A stretch of DNA of 64,000 nucleotides from Candidatus Nanoarchaeia archaeon (GTDB lineage: Archaea; Nanobdellota; Nanobdellia; Woesearchaeales; JACPBV01): positions 62,001 to 126,000 of the forward strand of contig JANQNH010000018.1 of the NCBI GenBank assembly GCA_028279655.1. Reading direction: 5' to 3'. Made by a program: the position numbers and the translations under genes. Position 1 is the stretch's first letter; each line of letters opens with the position of its first letter. Positions 35,862 through 44,711 of the stretch are shown here, piece by piece. The notes under the pieces were generated by a model. The model was not told where the DNA came from. It did not search any database and saw only the letters and a program-made list of their open reading frames with translations.

Positions 35862-37456
35862 ATTCCCCTGAACCTTTCTAACTTGGATATCTCATATTTT
35901 CTTGTTTTTTCGTCTCTTTTTATCAATCCCCTATCCAATATTTCCTTGTCTGTAAATAATTCAATAGCTTTTCTTCCTTTGTCAATCTCTTTGTTTATCA
36001 GGTCTATTGTATATTTTATGGTTTCATACGCTCTTTTTGGTGTGATTGAGGAGCTTATAGGTTGATTTGCGGTTAGGGATTCAAAGCACCTGTAAATTCC
36101 ATGATATTCCTGTTCTTCATACCCTAACTTTTTAGCAACTCTAGGTAAAAAATGTGCAGAGTTTATTGGTTTATCTTTACTTGGCCTGACGCACGTAAAT
36201 GGATTCTTACTTTGTTCTGAATTAGGCATGTCTGCTGCTATAGTGCCTGGCATGAACCTTAAGATGTTCAGATTGAGGTAATCAGGATTGCATTCTTCAA
36301 TAGCAAACTTTATAGCTTCTTTATCTTCTTCTAGGGTTGTGGGGCGATAGACTCCATTCTCTTCTTTTGGTAGGCCCGTGATCAGGAAGTAACTGCTTTG
36401 GATCCCTATACTTGCCATCTTTTGGAAAACTAATCTTACATCTTCCTTGTATTGCTTTGCTTTTCTCCATTGTCCCTCTTCGGTTCCATTGAACTTCCCT
36501 ATTGCTTTGAGTGCTCCAGGATCTGTGTGTTCAACTCCAAAAAATTGATAGACTGCTCCATGATCCTTTGCAAATTCAATGTTGTTTATGTTATTTCTTA
36601 TTCTTTCTGCTTCAATATCTATTCTTGTATTTAATCCAACTTTAAGACCATACTTATATAGTATCTCCATTTTTTTCCTAAATCTTTCTTGGTTAACTGT
36701 TACAGTGTCATCATCAAGATAAACTGCCTGGAAATCATTATCTTTTAGATTTTTAACCATCTTTTTGAACCATTCTTCTCCAACATGCACTACTTCATTT
36801 CCTTCTGGACTTTTATTGCAGAATGCACAGCTATATGGGCATCCTCTTTGAGTATACAACTGGGCAGTCTTTAGTTGGTTGCCCCTTTTATCTTTAAACA
36901 TATCCATGTTGTGAACAAGAGGTATATGGACTAGATTATGATTCTGATCTATGCCATTAAGATTTTTTGCTCTTGGCGCTATTGATTCATTGAATGTTCC
37001 TTCTTTGTCAGCAAAACAAAGTCCCTTGACAGAACCCATCTTTTCATTGAATGTTCCATTAGATACTATCCTGACAATCTCTGCAATTCCCTCTTCTCCT
37101 TCTCCATTGAAATATGCAGTGATCCATGGTGTATTCAAAGCAATATCCTTTACCCCTTTTGCTGCGTATCCTCCAACTATAATTGGAACTTCTTTATCTA
37201 ATGAATCATAGATCATTTTTGCATGTTCATCAATCCTTGACCATTGTGTTGCAAGTCCACCAACTATGCAGATTAACTGGGAATTTTTGCACTCCTGCAG
37301 AACATCATCTATAGTTAAGTCTTGCCTTTCTAGATCCATCTGGACTACGTTTTTGTAGCCTCTTCTATCTAATACAGAGGCCAGTACTGGTAATGCTTTA
37401 TTTGCTCCATTGAATGACCTATGTTCAAGTTTTTCACCAATAAGTACTATTTTCAT
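35858..37456 (-). CDS. B12-binding-type radical SAM protein
   Basis: About 532 residues from the ATG at 37456. The N-terminal half resembles a cobalamin-binding Rossmann domain (DLERQDLTIDDVLQECKNS, ICIVGGLAT, VPIIVGGYAAKG). The radical SAM motif is CPYSCAFC (near residue 213), with the strands YLDDDTVTV and GLNTRID after it. Substrate unknown; such enzymes methylate or rearrange unactivated carbons. A GTG at 37468 is an alternative start. A palindrome (37469-37489) covers its promoter, and the divergent neighbour is an Lrp-type regulator. Confidence 0.85.
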   Translation of the reverse strand: MKIVLIGEKLEHRSFNGANKALPVLASVLDRRGYKNVVQMDLERQDLTIDDVLQECKNSQLICIVGGLATQWSRIDEHAKMIYDSLDKEVPIIVGGYAAKGVKDIALNTPWITAYFNGEGEEGIAEIVRIVSNGTFNEKMGSVKGLCFADKEGTFNESIAPRAKNLNGIDQNHNLVHIPLVHNMDMFKDKRGNQLKTAQLYTQRGCPYSCAFCNKSPEGNEVVHVGEEWFKKMVKNLKDNDFQAVYLDDDTVTVNQERFRKKMEILYKYGLKVGLNTRIDIEAERIRNNINNIEFAKDHGAVYQFFGVEHTDPGALKAIGKFNGTEEGQWRKAKQYKEDVRLVFQKMASIGIQSSYFLITGLPKEENGVYRPTTLEEDKEAIKFAIEECNPDYLNLNILRFMPGTIAADMPNSEQSKNPFTCVRPSKDKPINSAHFLPRVAKKLGYEEQEYHGIYRCFESLTANQPISSSITPKRAYETIKYTIDLINKEIDKGRKAIELFTDKEILDRGLIKRDEKTRKYEISKLERFRGI

Positions 37457-37468
37457 CTTATTAATCAC

Positions 37469-37489
37469 TATTGTATGGTGAATACAATA
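37469..37489. promoter_or_regulatory. Palindromic operator candidate
   Basis: Perfect 8-bp inverted repeat TATTGTAT-GGTGA-ATACAATA in the divergent region between the B12-type radical SAM gene and the tandem Lrp gene. It lies between a TATA-like box (TTTTTTATATAT) and the start of the radical SAM gene, so a bound protein would block that promoter. The Lrp-like neighbour is the obvious candidate ligand. Confidence 0.55.
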
Positions 37490-37562
37490 TATAAAAAATT
37501 ATCTAATATATTTCTTTACTTTTATAGAAAAATTTATATATAAATATCTAATAGTAAAAAAT

Positions 37563-38531
37563 ATGTCTGTAAATAAGTTTAATCTTGACGAGTACGATAA
37601 GAAGATACTTTATGAGTTGGATAAGGATTCAAGCATAAACCTATCCCAATTATCTAAGACTATCGGAAGATCTAAACAATTTACCTTATTTAGATTAAAA
37701 AGGTTTGAGGAATGTGGTGTAATAACACATTATAATGCAATTGTGGATATGGCAAAACTCGGCTTTTTTACTTTTAGAGTATATATTAAATTCCAGCAGA
37801 TGACTAATCAAGAGGTAGATCTCCTTGTAGATTATCTTAAATCTCAGGATAATATCTGGACAATAGCTGTATGCCACGGCAAATGGGATCTGGCTTTCTT
37901 TATTGGGACAAAAAAGATTGATGAGGTTCATAAGGTTTGGGATAATTTCTTATTGAAGTATAAGAAGAATGTAGAAAGCTATAATTTTAGTTTATATTCT
38001 CCCATATACAATTTTAACAGGACATTCTTTCTTAAGGCTAAAAGGGAGGTTATTACCAGGATTTATGGTGAGAGCAAAGAGGAGGAGATAGATGAAATAG
38101 ACTGGAAGATTATCAAAAGCTATGCCCCTGATGTCAGGCAATCATTTTTGAAGCTTAGCAGAACATTAAAATTATCTCCAGATACAATTAGGAATAGATT
38201 TCGAAAACTTGAGGGAAGAGGGATTATATGCGGCTATAAAATTGGATTAGACATCAATAAACTAGGATATGTCTCTTATAGGATTGACCTTGACCTTACT
38301 TCTACTTCTATGAATAAAGCATTGTTTGAGTTTTGCAGGCAACATACGAATATATATCAGATAAACAAGACTATTGGGGGAGCAGATTTTGAGATGGAAC
38401 TAATTGTAAAGGACCTGAGCGAATTACTGGAGATTATAGAAGATATAAAAACCAAATTTAAGGATGTTGTCAATAATGCCAGCTATTTTAGTTATTCAAC
38501 TTATCATATGTTGAATTATATTCCTGATTAG
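37563..38531 (+). CDS. Tandem Lrp/AsnC-type transcription regulator
   Basis: 322 residues made of two Lrp units. Each has an N-terminal HTH (LSQLSKTIGRSKQFTLFRLKR near 26-46; FLKLSRTLKLSPDTIRNRFRK near 193-213) followed by an RAM-like ligand domain (FRVYIKFQ, WDLAFFIGT; YRIDLDL, GADFEMELIV). Single-chain duplicated Lrp proteins are known in archaea. It is divergent from the radical SAM gene and may control it and itself. TATA box near 37530. Confidence 0.85.
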   Translation: MSVNKFNLDEYDKKILYELDKDSSINLSQLSKTIGRSKQFTLFRLKRFEECGVITHYNAIVDMAKLGFFTFRVYIKFQQMTNQEVDLLVDYLKSQDNIWTIAVCHGKWDLAFFIGTKKIDEVHKVWDNFLLKYKKNVESYNFSLYSPIYNFNRTFFLKAKREVITRIYGESKEEEIDEIDWKIIKSYAPDVRQSFLKLSRTLKLSPDTIRNRFRKLEGRGIICGYKIGLDINKLGYVSYRIDLDLTSTSMNKALFEFCRQHTNIYQINKTIGGADFEMELIVKDLSELLEIIEDIKTKFKDVVNNASYFSYSTYHMLNYIPD

Positions 38532-38579
38532 TCTTTTATCAGCTAACATTTAAATACTATGGAGGAAACTTAAGATAAT

Positions 38580-38960
38580 ATGAAAAAGATCATACTAGAT
38601 ACTAACTTTTTGCTGATCCCTATCCAGTTCAAGGTAGATATATTCTCAGAGATTGACAGGATATGTCTGTTTAATTATAAGCTGTATATCGTTGATAAGA
38701 CAATAGGGGAGTTGGAGAAGATAATAGAAGAGCAGAAGGGAAAGCATAAGTTTGCTGCGAAGATCGCTTTGCAGCTAGTTGAGAAGAAAAAGGTAAGTAA
38801 GATAAAGACCGGGGAAGGCAAAGTGGATGATCTTATAGTTGATCTACTTGATAAGGATACTATACTAGCTACACAGGATGCTTTGCTTCGGCAGAGGGCT
38901 GTTGAGAAAGGTTCTAGGGTGATTATGCTTAGGTCAAAGAGATATCTTGTGTTGAAATAG
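38580..38960 (+). CDS. PIN-domain RNase (Fcf1/UTP24-like)
   Basis: 126 residues. PIN acidic residues are visible: LDTNFLL (D7), the E in GELEKI (D/E of motif 2), and KVDDLIVDLLDKDTILATQDALLRQR. It resembles the archaeal PIN protein related to eukaryotic rRNA-processing Fcf1, often near rpoE. It has no antitoxin partner, so a housekeeping RNA-processing role is more likely than toxin function. Confidence 0.82.
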   Translation: MKKIILDTNFLLIPIQFKVDIFSEIDRICLFNYKLYIVDKTIGELEKIIEEQKGKHKFAAKIALQLVEKKKVSKIKTGEGKVDDLIVDLLDKDTILATQDALLRQRAVEKGSRVIMLRSKRYLVLK

Positions 38961-38993
38961 TTATGATTATTCTTTTTGTTCTTTTTTGATGTG

Positions 38994-39122
38994 GAAAATA
39001 ACAACAACAAGGGGTTCAAACACGAATTTTTCTTCGAAAAATCCTTTGTCAAAAGGAAAAATCAGAACTTTGTAGCTGATTTTCCCTCTTCAGACAAGTT
39101 TTCACCCAATGTTGTTATTTTC
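38994..39122. repeat. Structured intergenic element E3
   Basis: A perfect 12-bp outer stem (GAAAATAACAAC at 38994-39005, complement at 39111-39122) encloses second stem GGGT-TC-AAAC/GTTT-TC-ACCC, hairpin a (ATTTTTC/GAAAAAT, loop TTC) and arm b, TGTC/GACA around GGAAAAATCAG and its complement. The unpaired strand CTCTTCAGACA is shared with E1 and nearly with E2. It lies between the PIN gene and rpo7, 17 bp before the rpo7 TATA box. Confidence 0.75.
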
Positions 39123-39174
39123 TGCTCCTGAAATAGTAAGGTTTTTAAAGGGGTTTGATTTCCATTATCCTAAA

Positions 39175-39774
39175 ATGTTCTATAGTATGGAGATTAAGGA
39201 TCATATCAGAGTACCTCCTGATTTGTTCGGTCTGGAGGTTAAAGAATCAGTAGTCAAGAGACTAAAGAAGAAATATGAGGGATTTATCTCAAAGGATCTT
39301 GGAATAGTCATAGATGTGAAGGATGTTAAGACTATTGGTGAAGGGGTCATTATACCAGGAGACGGAGCTTCTTATTATGATACTACATTTGAGCTACTTA
39401 CCTTTAAACCTGAGATGCAGGAGGTTGTTCTTGGTAAGATTAAGGATATTGCTGACTTTGGGGCTTTTATCAATCTAGGGCCTATAGAAGGAATGATACA
39501 TGTCTCACAGACAATGGATGATTTTGTCAGTTTCAGTAAAGAGAAGGTTCTTTCCGGGAAGGAATCAAAGAAAACCCTTAAGATAGGGGATAAGTGCAGG
39601 GCGAGGATCATCGCTGTTTCATTCAAGGACGTTACTAACCCGAAGCTGGGATTAACTATGAGGCAGCCTTATCTTGGTAGGCTAGACTGGATAGAGGATG
39701 ACGTCACTAAGGCACAGCCAACAGAAGATAAGGAAGACAAAGACTCAAAGAAGGAAGGGAAGAAGAAAAAATGA
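39175..39774 (+). CDS. rpo7: RNA polymerase subunit Rpo7 (RpoE')
   Basis: 199 residues from the ATG at 39175. The N-terminal domain (MFYSMEIKDHIRVPPDLFG) and the S1 domain (VVLGKIKDIADFGAFINLGP, GMIHVSQ, GLTMRQPYLG) match archaeal Rpo7/eukaryotic Rpb7. It forms the stalk with Rpo4 and binds RNA. A Lys/Asp-rich tail is added. A longer frame reaches back into E3, but the TATA box GTTTTTAAAGG (39140-39151) fits a leaderless start at 39175. The gene is coupled to spt4 by a 4-bp overlap. Confidence 0.96.
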   Translation: MFYSMEIKDHIRVPPDLFGLEVKESVVKRLKKKYEGFISKDLGIVIDVKDVKTIGEGVIIPGDGASYYDTTFELLTFKPEMQEVVLGKIKDIADFGAFINLGPIEGMIHVSQTMDDFVSFSKEKVLSGKESKKTLKIGDKCRARIIAVSFKDVTNPKLGLTMRQPYLGRLDWIEDDVTKAQPTEDKEDKDSKKEGKKKK

Positions 39775-39956
39775 AGCGGAAAGTCTGTAAGAAATGCAAA
39801 CTCTTTGTTGAAGGGAGCGAGTGTCCGGTCTGCAAAGGGAACCAGTTCAGCACTAACTGGCAGGGAAGGTTGAATATTCTTGATGCTAATAAATCAGTAA
39901 TTGCAGGGAAGATCGGAATAAATGTAAAAGGAGAGTATGCTATTAAGGTTAGGTGA
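39771..39956 (+). CDS. spt4: Transcription elongation factor Spt4 (RpoE'')
   Basis: 61 residues. The zinc ribbon has CKKC and CPVC, followed by FSTNWQGRLNILD and KIGINVKGEYAIKVR, typical of archaeal Spt4. With Spt5 it promotes elongation. The gene overlaps rpo7 by 4 bp. Confidence 0.95.
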   Translation: MKRKVCKKCKLFVEGSECPVCKGNQFSTNWQGRLNILDANKSVIAGKIGINVKGEYAIKVR

Positions 39957-39961
39957 GTTCT

Positions 39962-40327
39962 ATGGATTTAAAAATAATTAAAAAACAAGATAATCCTTTA
40001 TTGTCCAGGGTTGAGATGGACCTGGAAGCAGTCTTTTTTAATGCGGCAACCCCTAAGAAAGAGGATATCAAGAAGAGCATCGCAACCACACAGAAGGTTG
40101 ATGAGAAACTTGTTGTCGTAAAGGACGTCTATGGGGATTTTGGTGCAGGAAAGGCAAGCGTTCTGGTTTATATCTACAAATCTGAAGAGGAGCTTAAGAA
40201 GGTAGAGCCTAAGAAGAAGAGCAAGAAAGGAGATAAGCCTGCTGAAGGCGGGGCTAAGGAAGAAACACCTAAGGAAGAAAAGAAGGAAACTCCAAAAGAG
40301 GAAGCTCCTAAGGAAGAGGCTAAATAA
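39962..40327 (+). CDS. rps24e: Ribosomal protein eS24
   Basis: 121 residues from the ATG at 39962. The core (DLKIIKKQDNPLLSRVEM, ATPKKEDIKKSIA, VVVKDVYGDFGAGKASVLVYIY) is that of eS24. A Lys/Glu/Pro-rich tail of about 45 residues with KEETPKEE repeats extends beyond the usual length of about 100. A GTG at 39953 is part of the ribosome-binding site AGGTGAG and is not the start. Confidence 0.95.
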   Translation: MDLKIIKKQDNPLLSRVEMDLEAVFFNAATPKKEDIKKSIATTQKVDEKLVVVKDVYGDFGAGKASVLVYIYKSEEELKKVEPKKKSKKGDKPAEGGAKEETPKEEKKETPKEEAPKEEAK

Positions 40328-40329
40328 AA

Positions 40330-40563
40330 ATGGCAAAAAAACCTAAGAAAGAGAAAAAACATAAGGGAAGATGGGAACTTTATGATGCTTCAGGGACTTT
40401 AAAGAGAAAGAACACTTCTTGTCCAAAATGCGGCCAGGGAACATTTATGGCTAAACACAAAGATAGGTTAACATGTGGAAAGTGTTCATATTCAGAATTT
40501 GTTTCTAAAAAGGCTGAAGAGAAGAAGGAAGTTAAAGAAGAAAAGCCTGCCGATAAGAAATAA
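40330..40563 (+). CDS. rps27ae: Ribosomal protein eS31 (S27ae)
   Basis: 77 residues. The zinc ribbon has CPKCGQG and CGKCSYSEF in the classical spacing, preceded by the basic MAKKPKKEKKHKGRWELYD segment. A charged Lys/Glu tail is added. It follows eS24 by 2 bp, the conserved archaeal order rpo7-spt4-eS24-eS31. Confidence 0.96.
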   Translation: MAKKPKKEKKHKGRWELYDASGTLKRKNTSCPKCGQGTFMAKHKDRLTCGKCSYSEFVSKKAEEKKEVKEEKPADKK

Positions 40564-41451
40564 TCACTTTTTTTCTATCTTTTGAAATACCAATAAATCC
40601 TCTGTTGTTAATTTCTGCCTCTTTTTGATCTTTTCCTCTACGTCCTGCTCCTTGTTCTTTAGTATCTCCTGCTCTTTGTGTTCTTTCTTCTGCTTATTGG
40701 ATTTTACGAACTTGTCTACCTGCGCCCTTATCTCGTTCAATTCAGCCAATTTTGACTTAAGCTTATCGTTTGTCTCGTTGAACTTTGTCTTGAACTCTAT
40801 GAATTTTTTGAATGCCTCTTCTTCCTTGGACTTTAATTCATCTACTTCTTTTGATAATGAGATCATGTCTTCATGCTGTTTTTGGCTTTCTTGGGCTGTT
40901 TTCTGTATGCTCCTATGGGTTTCCTCTGCCTCTTTCTTCTTTTCATCTATGCCCTTGGACTTTTCATGGATCTTGCTCCAGACATTGCTTATCTTCTCTG
41001 CTTCCTTGCATTTCTTTTTAAGGTCTTTAATTACGACCATGAGCTGTTTCTCCTTTTCAAAAGAAAGACCTTCAGTCTCTATCTTGAATTCAAGCTTCTC
41101 AATCTGCTCTTTTATCTTAGAAGGATCATCTTTGATGTCAAACTTTCTAGAAATCTTCCTTTTTTCTTCTGATAATTCCTTTAATTCAGAAATCTTATCC
41201 TGGGCTTCTTTGTTGAGTTTCCCCCTTCTCTCCTTATCTTCTTTGACCTTCTTGGTAAGGGAATTCCTCTTTTCCTTGTCTTCCTTTATCTTCTTTATTA
41301 TCTCTCTTATCTCACTGCCTATCTCTTCTTTTTTCTTAAACCAACTCTCTTTTTTGTCGTCAGTCTGATTGAGTTCTGTCTTTAGCGCAGTTACTTCTCT
41401 TTTTATAGTGTTTAGTCTGTTAAATAGCTCTTTTTGATCTTCCTTTTGCAT
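40564..41451 (-). CDS. Archaeal coiled-coil protein (COG1340)
   Basis: 295 residues forming long coiled coils with a short break (FDIKDDPSKIKEQIEKLEFK) and the RxxxKxEEAFKKFIEFKT pattern of COG1340, which is related in architecture to eukaryotic Bfr1. It is probably ribosome- or RNA-associated. It lies between ribosomal gene clusters and converges with eS31 with no spacing. Confidence 0.8.
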   Translation of the reverse strand: MQKEDQKELFNRLNTIKREVTALKTELNQTDDKKESWFKKKEEIGSEIREIIKKIKEDKEKRNSLTKKVKEDKERRGKLNKEAQDKISELKELSEEKRKISRKFDIKDDPSKIKEQIEKLEFKIETEGLSFEKEKQLMVVIKDLKKKCKEAEKISNVWSKIHEKSKGIDEKKKEAEETHRSIQKTAQESQKQHEDMISLSKEVDELKSKEEEAFKKFIEFKTKFNETNDKLKSKLAELNEIRAQVDKFVKSNKQKKEHKEQEILKNKEQDVEEKIKKRQKLTTEDLLVFQKIEKK

Positions 41452-41513
41452 TTTGCGTCACGTTCACTTTACGAGTCATTTTTTCAATTGTTATTAAAAT
41501 ATAACAAAAAAAA

Positions 41514-41828
41514 TTAGCCGAAAAGGCTTCCAAGACCTGCAGCTGCCTGTTCCTGGGACTTTTTGTCGTCTTCTTTCTTGGCTGGAGCTTCTTTCTTCTC
41601 TCCTTCTGCTGGAGCTTCTCCACCTGCTGCCGGGGCTGCTGCTACTGGTGCAACTGCTGCTTTTTCGATCGCTTCGTCAATATTAACACCTTCCAATGAA
41701 GCTATCAATGCCTTGACTCTTGCATCATCTACCTTAACGCCAGCTGCTTCCAATACTTTCTTTATTGTAGCTTCGTCAGCTTTTCCGCCTGCTTTGTGAA
41801 TCAACATTGCTGCGTATATATATTCCAT
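41514..41828 (-). CDS. rpl12: Ribosomal protein P1 (archaeal L12)
   Basis: 104 residues from the ATG at 41828. The N-terminal dimerisation domain starts [19 protein letters not shown], followed by an Ala-rich hinge, an acidic/Lys segment and the conserved end AGLGSLFG that recruits translation GTPases. The GGAGGT ribosome-binding site lies just upstream, so the longer GTG frame at 41843 is rejected. Third gene of the uL1-uL10-P1 cluster. Confidence 0.96.
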   Translation of the reverse strand: MEYIYAAMLIHKAGGKADEATIKKVLEAAGVKVDDARVKALIASLEGVNIDEAIEKAAVAPVAAAPAAGGEAPAEGEKKEAPAKKEDDKKSQEQAAAGLGSLFG

Positions 41829-41876
41829 TTTATGTACCTCCACTATTTATTGTTAATTTTTACTCTTTTATGAATA

Positions 41877-43484
41877 TTATTTCCTCAATGTCCCTTTTCT
41901 GATTAACTCCTTGGTCAGGTCTGCAACATTATCCTGCTCTTGTTTTTTCTTTTCCTTTTCTTCTTTTGTCTCCTGCTTTTTCTCCTGCAAATCCTGGATT
42001 GAGGGTACCTTCTCTGGGGCTTTTTCTTCTTCTGTGTCTTGAGGTTTTGGGGCAGGCGTTTCTTTTGCTGTTAATTTGCCTGCTTCTTCAACCAGTTTTC
42101 CTGCATCTGGTATCTCGCCTTTGACAAATTTCTTTGTCTTTGCGACCATCTCGGCAATCTTTTGATCAGTATCTTTTGGTTTTTCTTTAGGTTTGTTCTT
42201 TTCAATATTTTCTAACTCTTTCTCTTTTTCTATCCTTTCTTTTTCTAACTGTTTTTCTTCAATCTCCTTCACTTCTTTCTTGACTTCCTTTTCAACAGGA
42301 GCTTGAACCTCAGGCTTTTTTACTTCTTTCTCTAATTTCTTTTCTTCTTTTATTATCTCTTTTTCTTCTTCAAGAACCTTTTCTTCCTTTTTTTCTGTAG
42401 GTGTTGGCTCTTGTTTTGTTTTTTCCTCAGCTTTAGGAGCAGGAGTCTCTTTTTTAGGTTCTGGTGTTTCTTCCTTTTTAGGAATCTCTTTAGGTGGTTC
42501 AGTTTTTTCTTCTTTGGGTTCCTTCTTGGCTTGTGGTTCTTCTTTTTTCTCTTCAGCCTTTGGTTCTACTTTAGGTTGTTCTGCTTTTTCCTTTTTCTTC
42601 TCTTCTTTTGGCTTTTCAACTGTCTCTATTTTGGCAGTTGATTTCAGGCTTAGAGCTGAACCCTCTGCTTTTGAAAGTAATGATTCTATGATGCCTTCAT
42701 CAATAATTTCCTGTGATAACCCTAATGCCTTTGCATCATTGAATGCTTTGCCTATCAATGCCTTGATTGTCGCTTCTGTTGGGTATTCTATGTTCATGGC
42801 CAGGTTGAAGGCTCCTGATACGGCCTTTTCAAGGTCTGCTTTGAACTTTTCTTCGTCAATATCTAGTATATCTCTTGTGAAAATCTCTCCATTTTCGTAT
42901 ACGGCTGTTACATTCAGTCCGACTTCCATAGGTTCTATTCCTAACCTTGTCAGGATCTCAGCTGCTTTTGGTGAAATCTTTTCTCCTTCTTTTGCAGCTA
43001 TGGAGTCTTCTTTTATCGCTACTTTTCCGCCTTCGACTCCAGATTTTATTCCAAGCTCTGCTAGCTCTCCGATAACAGGACCTGGCATGAAGCTTGTCGG
43101 GCCTTTTGGTACTATGATATCAAACGGTGCCGTCTGTCCTGCTTTAGCAGGAGCACTTGTCTTGCTTTTCTTTAGATTCTTGAACAATGAGAACGGATTC
43201 TCCTTAGTGAATATTAGAGCAGGCATTCCTTTTAGGTGAGGCTCTATCTGTTCAATGCCTTTCTTTTTATCTTTTACACCTTCGATAGCATGCTTAATAA
43301 CCCTTCTTTTGGTCATGGCCAGTTCTATCTTTCCCCTCAACTGGGCTCTCATCTGCTGTAGCTGAGGGGCAGGAAGGTTTTCCATATCTACAGCTGCTAT
43401 GATTGGATAGTCAAGTATCAGTTTCTGTACTTTCTTAGCTATATCCTTCTTCTTCTCTGATACGTGATGGGTCTTTTCACTCAT
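41877..43484 (-). CDS. rpl10: Ribosomal protein uL10 (P0) with long atypical tail
   Basis: 535 residues, against about 280-350 for the family. The first 285 residues are normal uL10: RNA-binding domain with AVDMENLPAPQLQQMRAQLRG, then the insertion domain (FMPGPVIGELAELGIKSG) and the P1-binding helices (EATIKALIGKAFNDAKALGL). The rest is a Lys/Glu/Pro/Gln-rich low-complexity region ending LTKELIRKGTLRK. The usual LGxLFG tail shared with P1 is absent. It overlaps uL1 by 8 bp. Confidence 0.94.
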   Translation of the reverse strand: MSEKTHHVSEKKKDIAKKVQKLILDYPIIAAVDMENLPAPQLQQMRAQLRGKIELAMTKRRVIKHAIEGVKDKKKGIEQIEPHLKGMPALIFTKENPFSLFKNLKKSKTSAPAKAGQTAPFDIIVPKGPTSFMPGPVIGELAELGIKSGVEGGKVAIKEDSIAAKEGEKISPKAAEILTRLGIEPMEVGLNVTAVYENGEIFTRDILDIDEEKFKADLEKAVSGAFNLAMNIEYPTEATIKALIGKAFNDAKALGLSQEIIDEGIIESLLSKAEGSALSLKSTAKIETVEKPKEEKKKEKAEQPKVEPKAEEKKEEPQAKKEPKEEKTEPPKEIPKKEETPEPKKETPAPKAEEKTKQEPTPTEKKEEKVLEEEKEIIKEEKKLEKEVKKPEVQAPVEKEVKKEVKEIEEKQLEKERIEKEKELENIEKNKPKEKPKDTDQKIAEMVAKTKKFVKGEIPDAGKLVEEAGKLTAKETPAPKPQDTEEEKAPEKVPSIQDLQEKKQETKEEKEKKKQEQDNVADLTKELIRKGTLRK

Positions 43485-44238
43485 TTTTCTCTTCTTTTGG
43501 CTGTTCTTCAGCTTTTTCTGCAGCCTCTTCTTTAGGTTTTTCCTTTACTGGCTTTTTCTTTTCTTTTTCAGTTTCCTTTTCTTCTTCTTTCTTGCCTATC
43601 TGGAATGCTTTTCCCATTGTTAGTTTTAATAGTGAGTTTTTTATGTTATTCTTTCCGCTAGGTAGGTGGTGGATCAAGTCATCATAGGTAGTCATCACAT
43701 TGTCTATCACTTCTTCATCCTTCATCTCTTCATTGCCTACTATTGTCTGTATGATAGCATCATTTTTTGTCTGTATCTTGGTAGTTTTTTGTAGTTTTTC
43801 ATATAATGGCTTTAGATTTGCATTAGGAGGAACTACGCATCCTGCCTTTGGGTTTGGCATCTTCCCTTTTGGACCGAATACCCTACCAAAGGTCTGAGCT
43901 ACCTTGGGCATGATTGTTGCCTGTGCAATGAAGAAATCATAATCTGTTGCCAGCTTTTTTGCTTCTGCTTTCTGATATTTTGGAAATTCATCAACAGAAA
44001 TAGCCAAATCACAGACTTCCTTTGCCTGTGACAGGAGTTCTGGTCCTACGAGAGCACATACCTTTGATTTTTTGCCTTTTGAGTAATGTAAGGTGTGAAA
44101 GAAGTTTATTGCCTGCTCTGTCTTCTTTAGATCAATATCCCTTAGATTTATAATTAGATCAATAGATTGGACAAAGTTTCTCTTTTGAGAATTCTCCTTT
44201 ACTTTCTTTAATGTTTGTGTTACTTGTGATTTATCCAT
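43477..44238 (-). CDS. rpl1: Ribosomal protein uL1
   Basis: 253 residues. uL1 forms the L1 stalk and binds 23S rRNA. Motifs: QSIDLIINLRDIDLKK, FIAQATIMPKVAQTFGRVFG, the signature GPKGKMPNPKAGCVVPP, and LKLTMGKAFQIGKK. A Lys/Glu tail of about 35 residues is added to the normal C-terminus. A TATA box (AATTTATAAAC, about 44301-44311) lies upstream. Two TTTGCACAATAAC-type sites lie just beyond that TATA. Confidence 0.96.
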   Translation of the reverse strand: MDKSQVTQTLKKVKENSQKRNFVQSIDLIINLRDIDLKKTEQAINFFHTLHYSKGKKSKVCALVGPELLSQAKEVCDLAISVDEFPKYQKAEAKKLATDYDFFIAQATIMPKVAQTFGRVFGPKGKMPNPKAGCVVPPNANLKPLYEKLQKTTKIQTKNDAIIQTIVGNEEMKDEEVIDNVMTTYDDLIHHLPSGKNNIKNSLLKLTMGKAFQIGKKEEEKETEKEKKKPVKEKPKEEAAEKAEEQPKEEKNE

Positions 44239-44327
44239 CCTACCCTCCTACATATTTCAGTAGTATATTGGGATTACTTGAGTATAGGAATTGTTGGTCT
44301 GTTTATAAATTTAGCGGTTTTTTCGGC

Positions 44328-44359
44328 TTTGCACATTAACTATGGATTTGCACAATAAC
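44328..44359. promoter_or_regulatory. Two TTTGCACAATAAC-type sites upstream of uL1
   Basis: TTTGCACATTAAC (44328-44340) and TTTGCACAATAAC (44347-44359) stand in the same orientation, 19 bp apart, about 17-50 bp upstream of the TATA box of the uL1 operon. Inverted copies occur at 44712-44753. The placement is typical for an archaeal activator or for a site blocking TBP/TFB. Confidence 0.5.
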
Positions 44360-44371
44360 CCCCTTAAAAAT

Positions 44372-44644
44372 TTACTTCCATTTCCCTTTTAATTTTCTGT
44401 AAAGTATATATCTGTGATAGATGACAGAGAATACAAATAAAACAAAAAGTACACCAAGTTTATATAGCATAAGATATGGCTCTTTTACCCCCCCTTTTTC
44501 TAGATTAAGGGTAACTAGGTCAAGTAGTATCATAGTCATGGCAACAAATAATGCTATTTGCATACCCTTGTAAATGTATAATGGGCTAACATCAGTTGGA
44601 GCAAATATATAACGAAGAAATGAAATCTTTTTTTTCTTAGCCAT
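44372..44644 (-). CDS. Small two-helix membrane protein
   Basis: 90 residues from the ATG at 44644. A basic N-terminus (MAKKKKISFLRYIF) is followed by two hydrophobic helices (ALFVAMTMILLDLVTL and YKLGVLFVLFVFSVIYHRYIL) and a basic end. Function unknown. Its promoter TATA (GGTATTTAAATAATC, about 44683-44692) and both flanks carry TTTGCACAATAAC-type sites. Confidence 0.6.
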   Translation of the reverse strand: MAKKKKISFLRYIFAPTDVSPLYIYKGMQIALFVAMTMILLDLVTLNLEKGGVKEPYLMLYKLGVLFVLFVFSVIYHRYILYRKLKGKWK

Positions 44645-44711
44645 TTTAATCATCCCTAATAAACAATAGAGTAATATGATTATTTAAATACCTTTTTGTG
44701 CGAATCTATAG

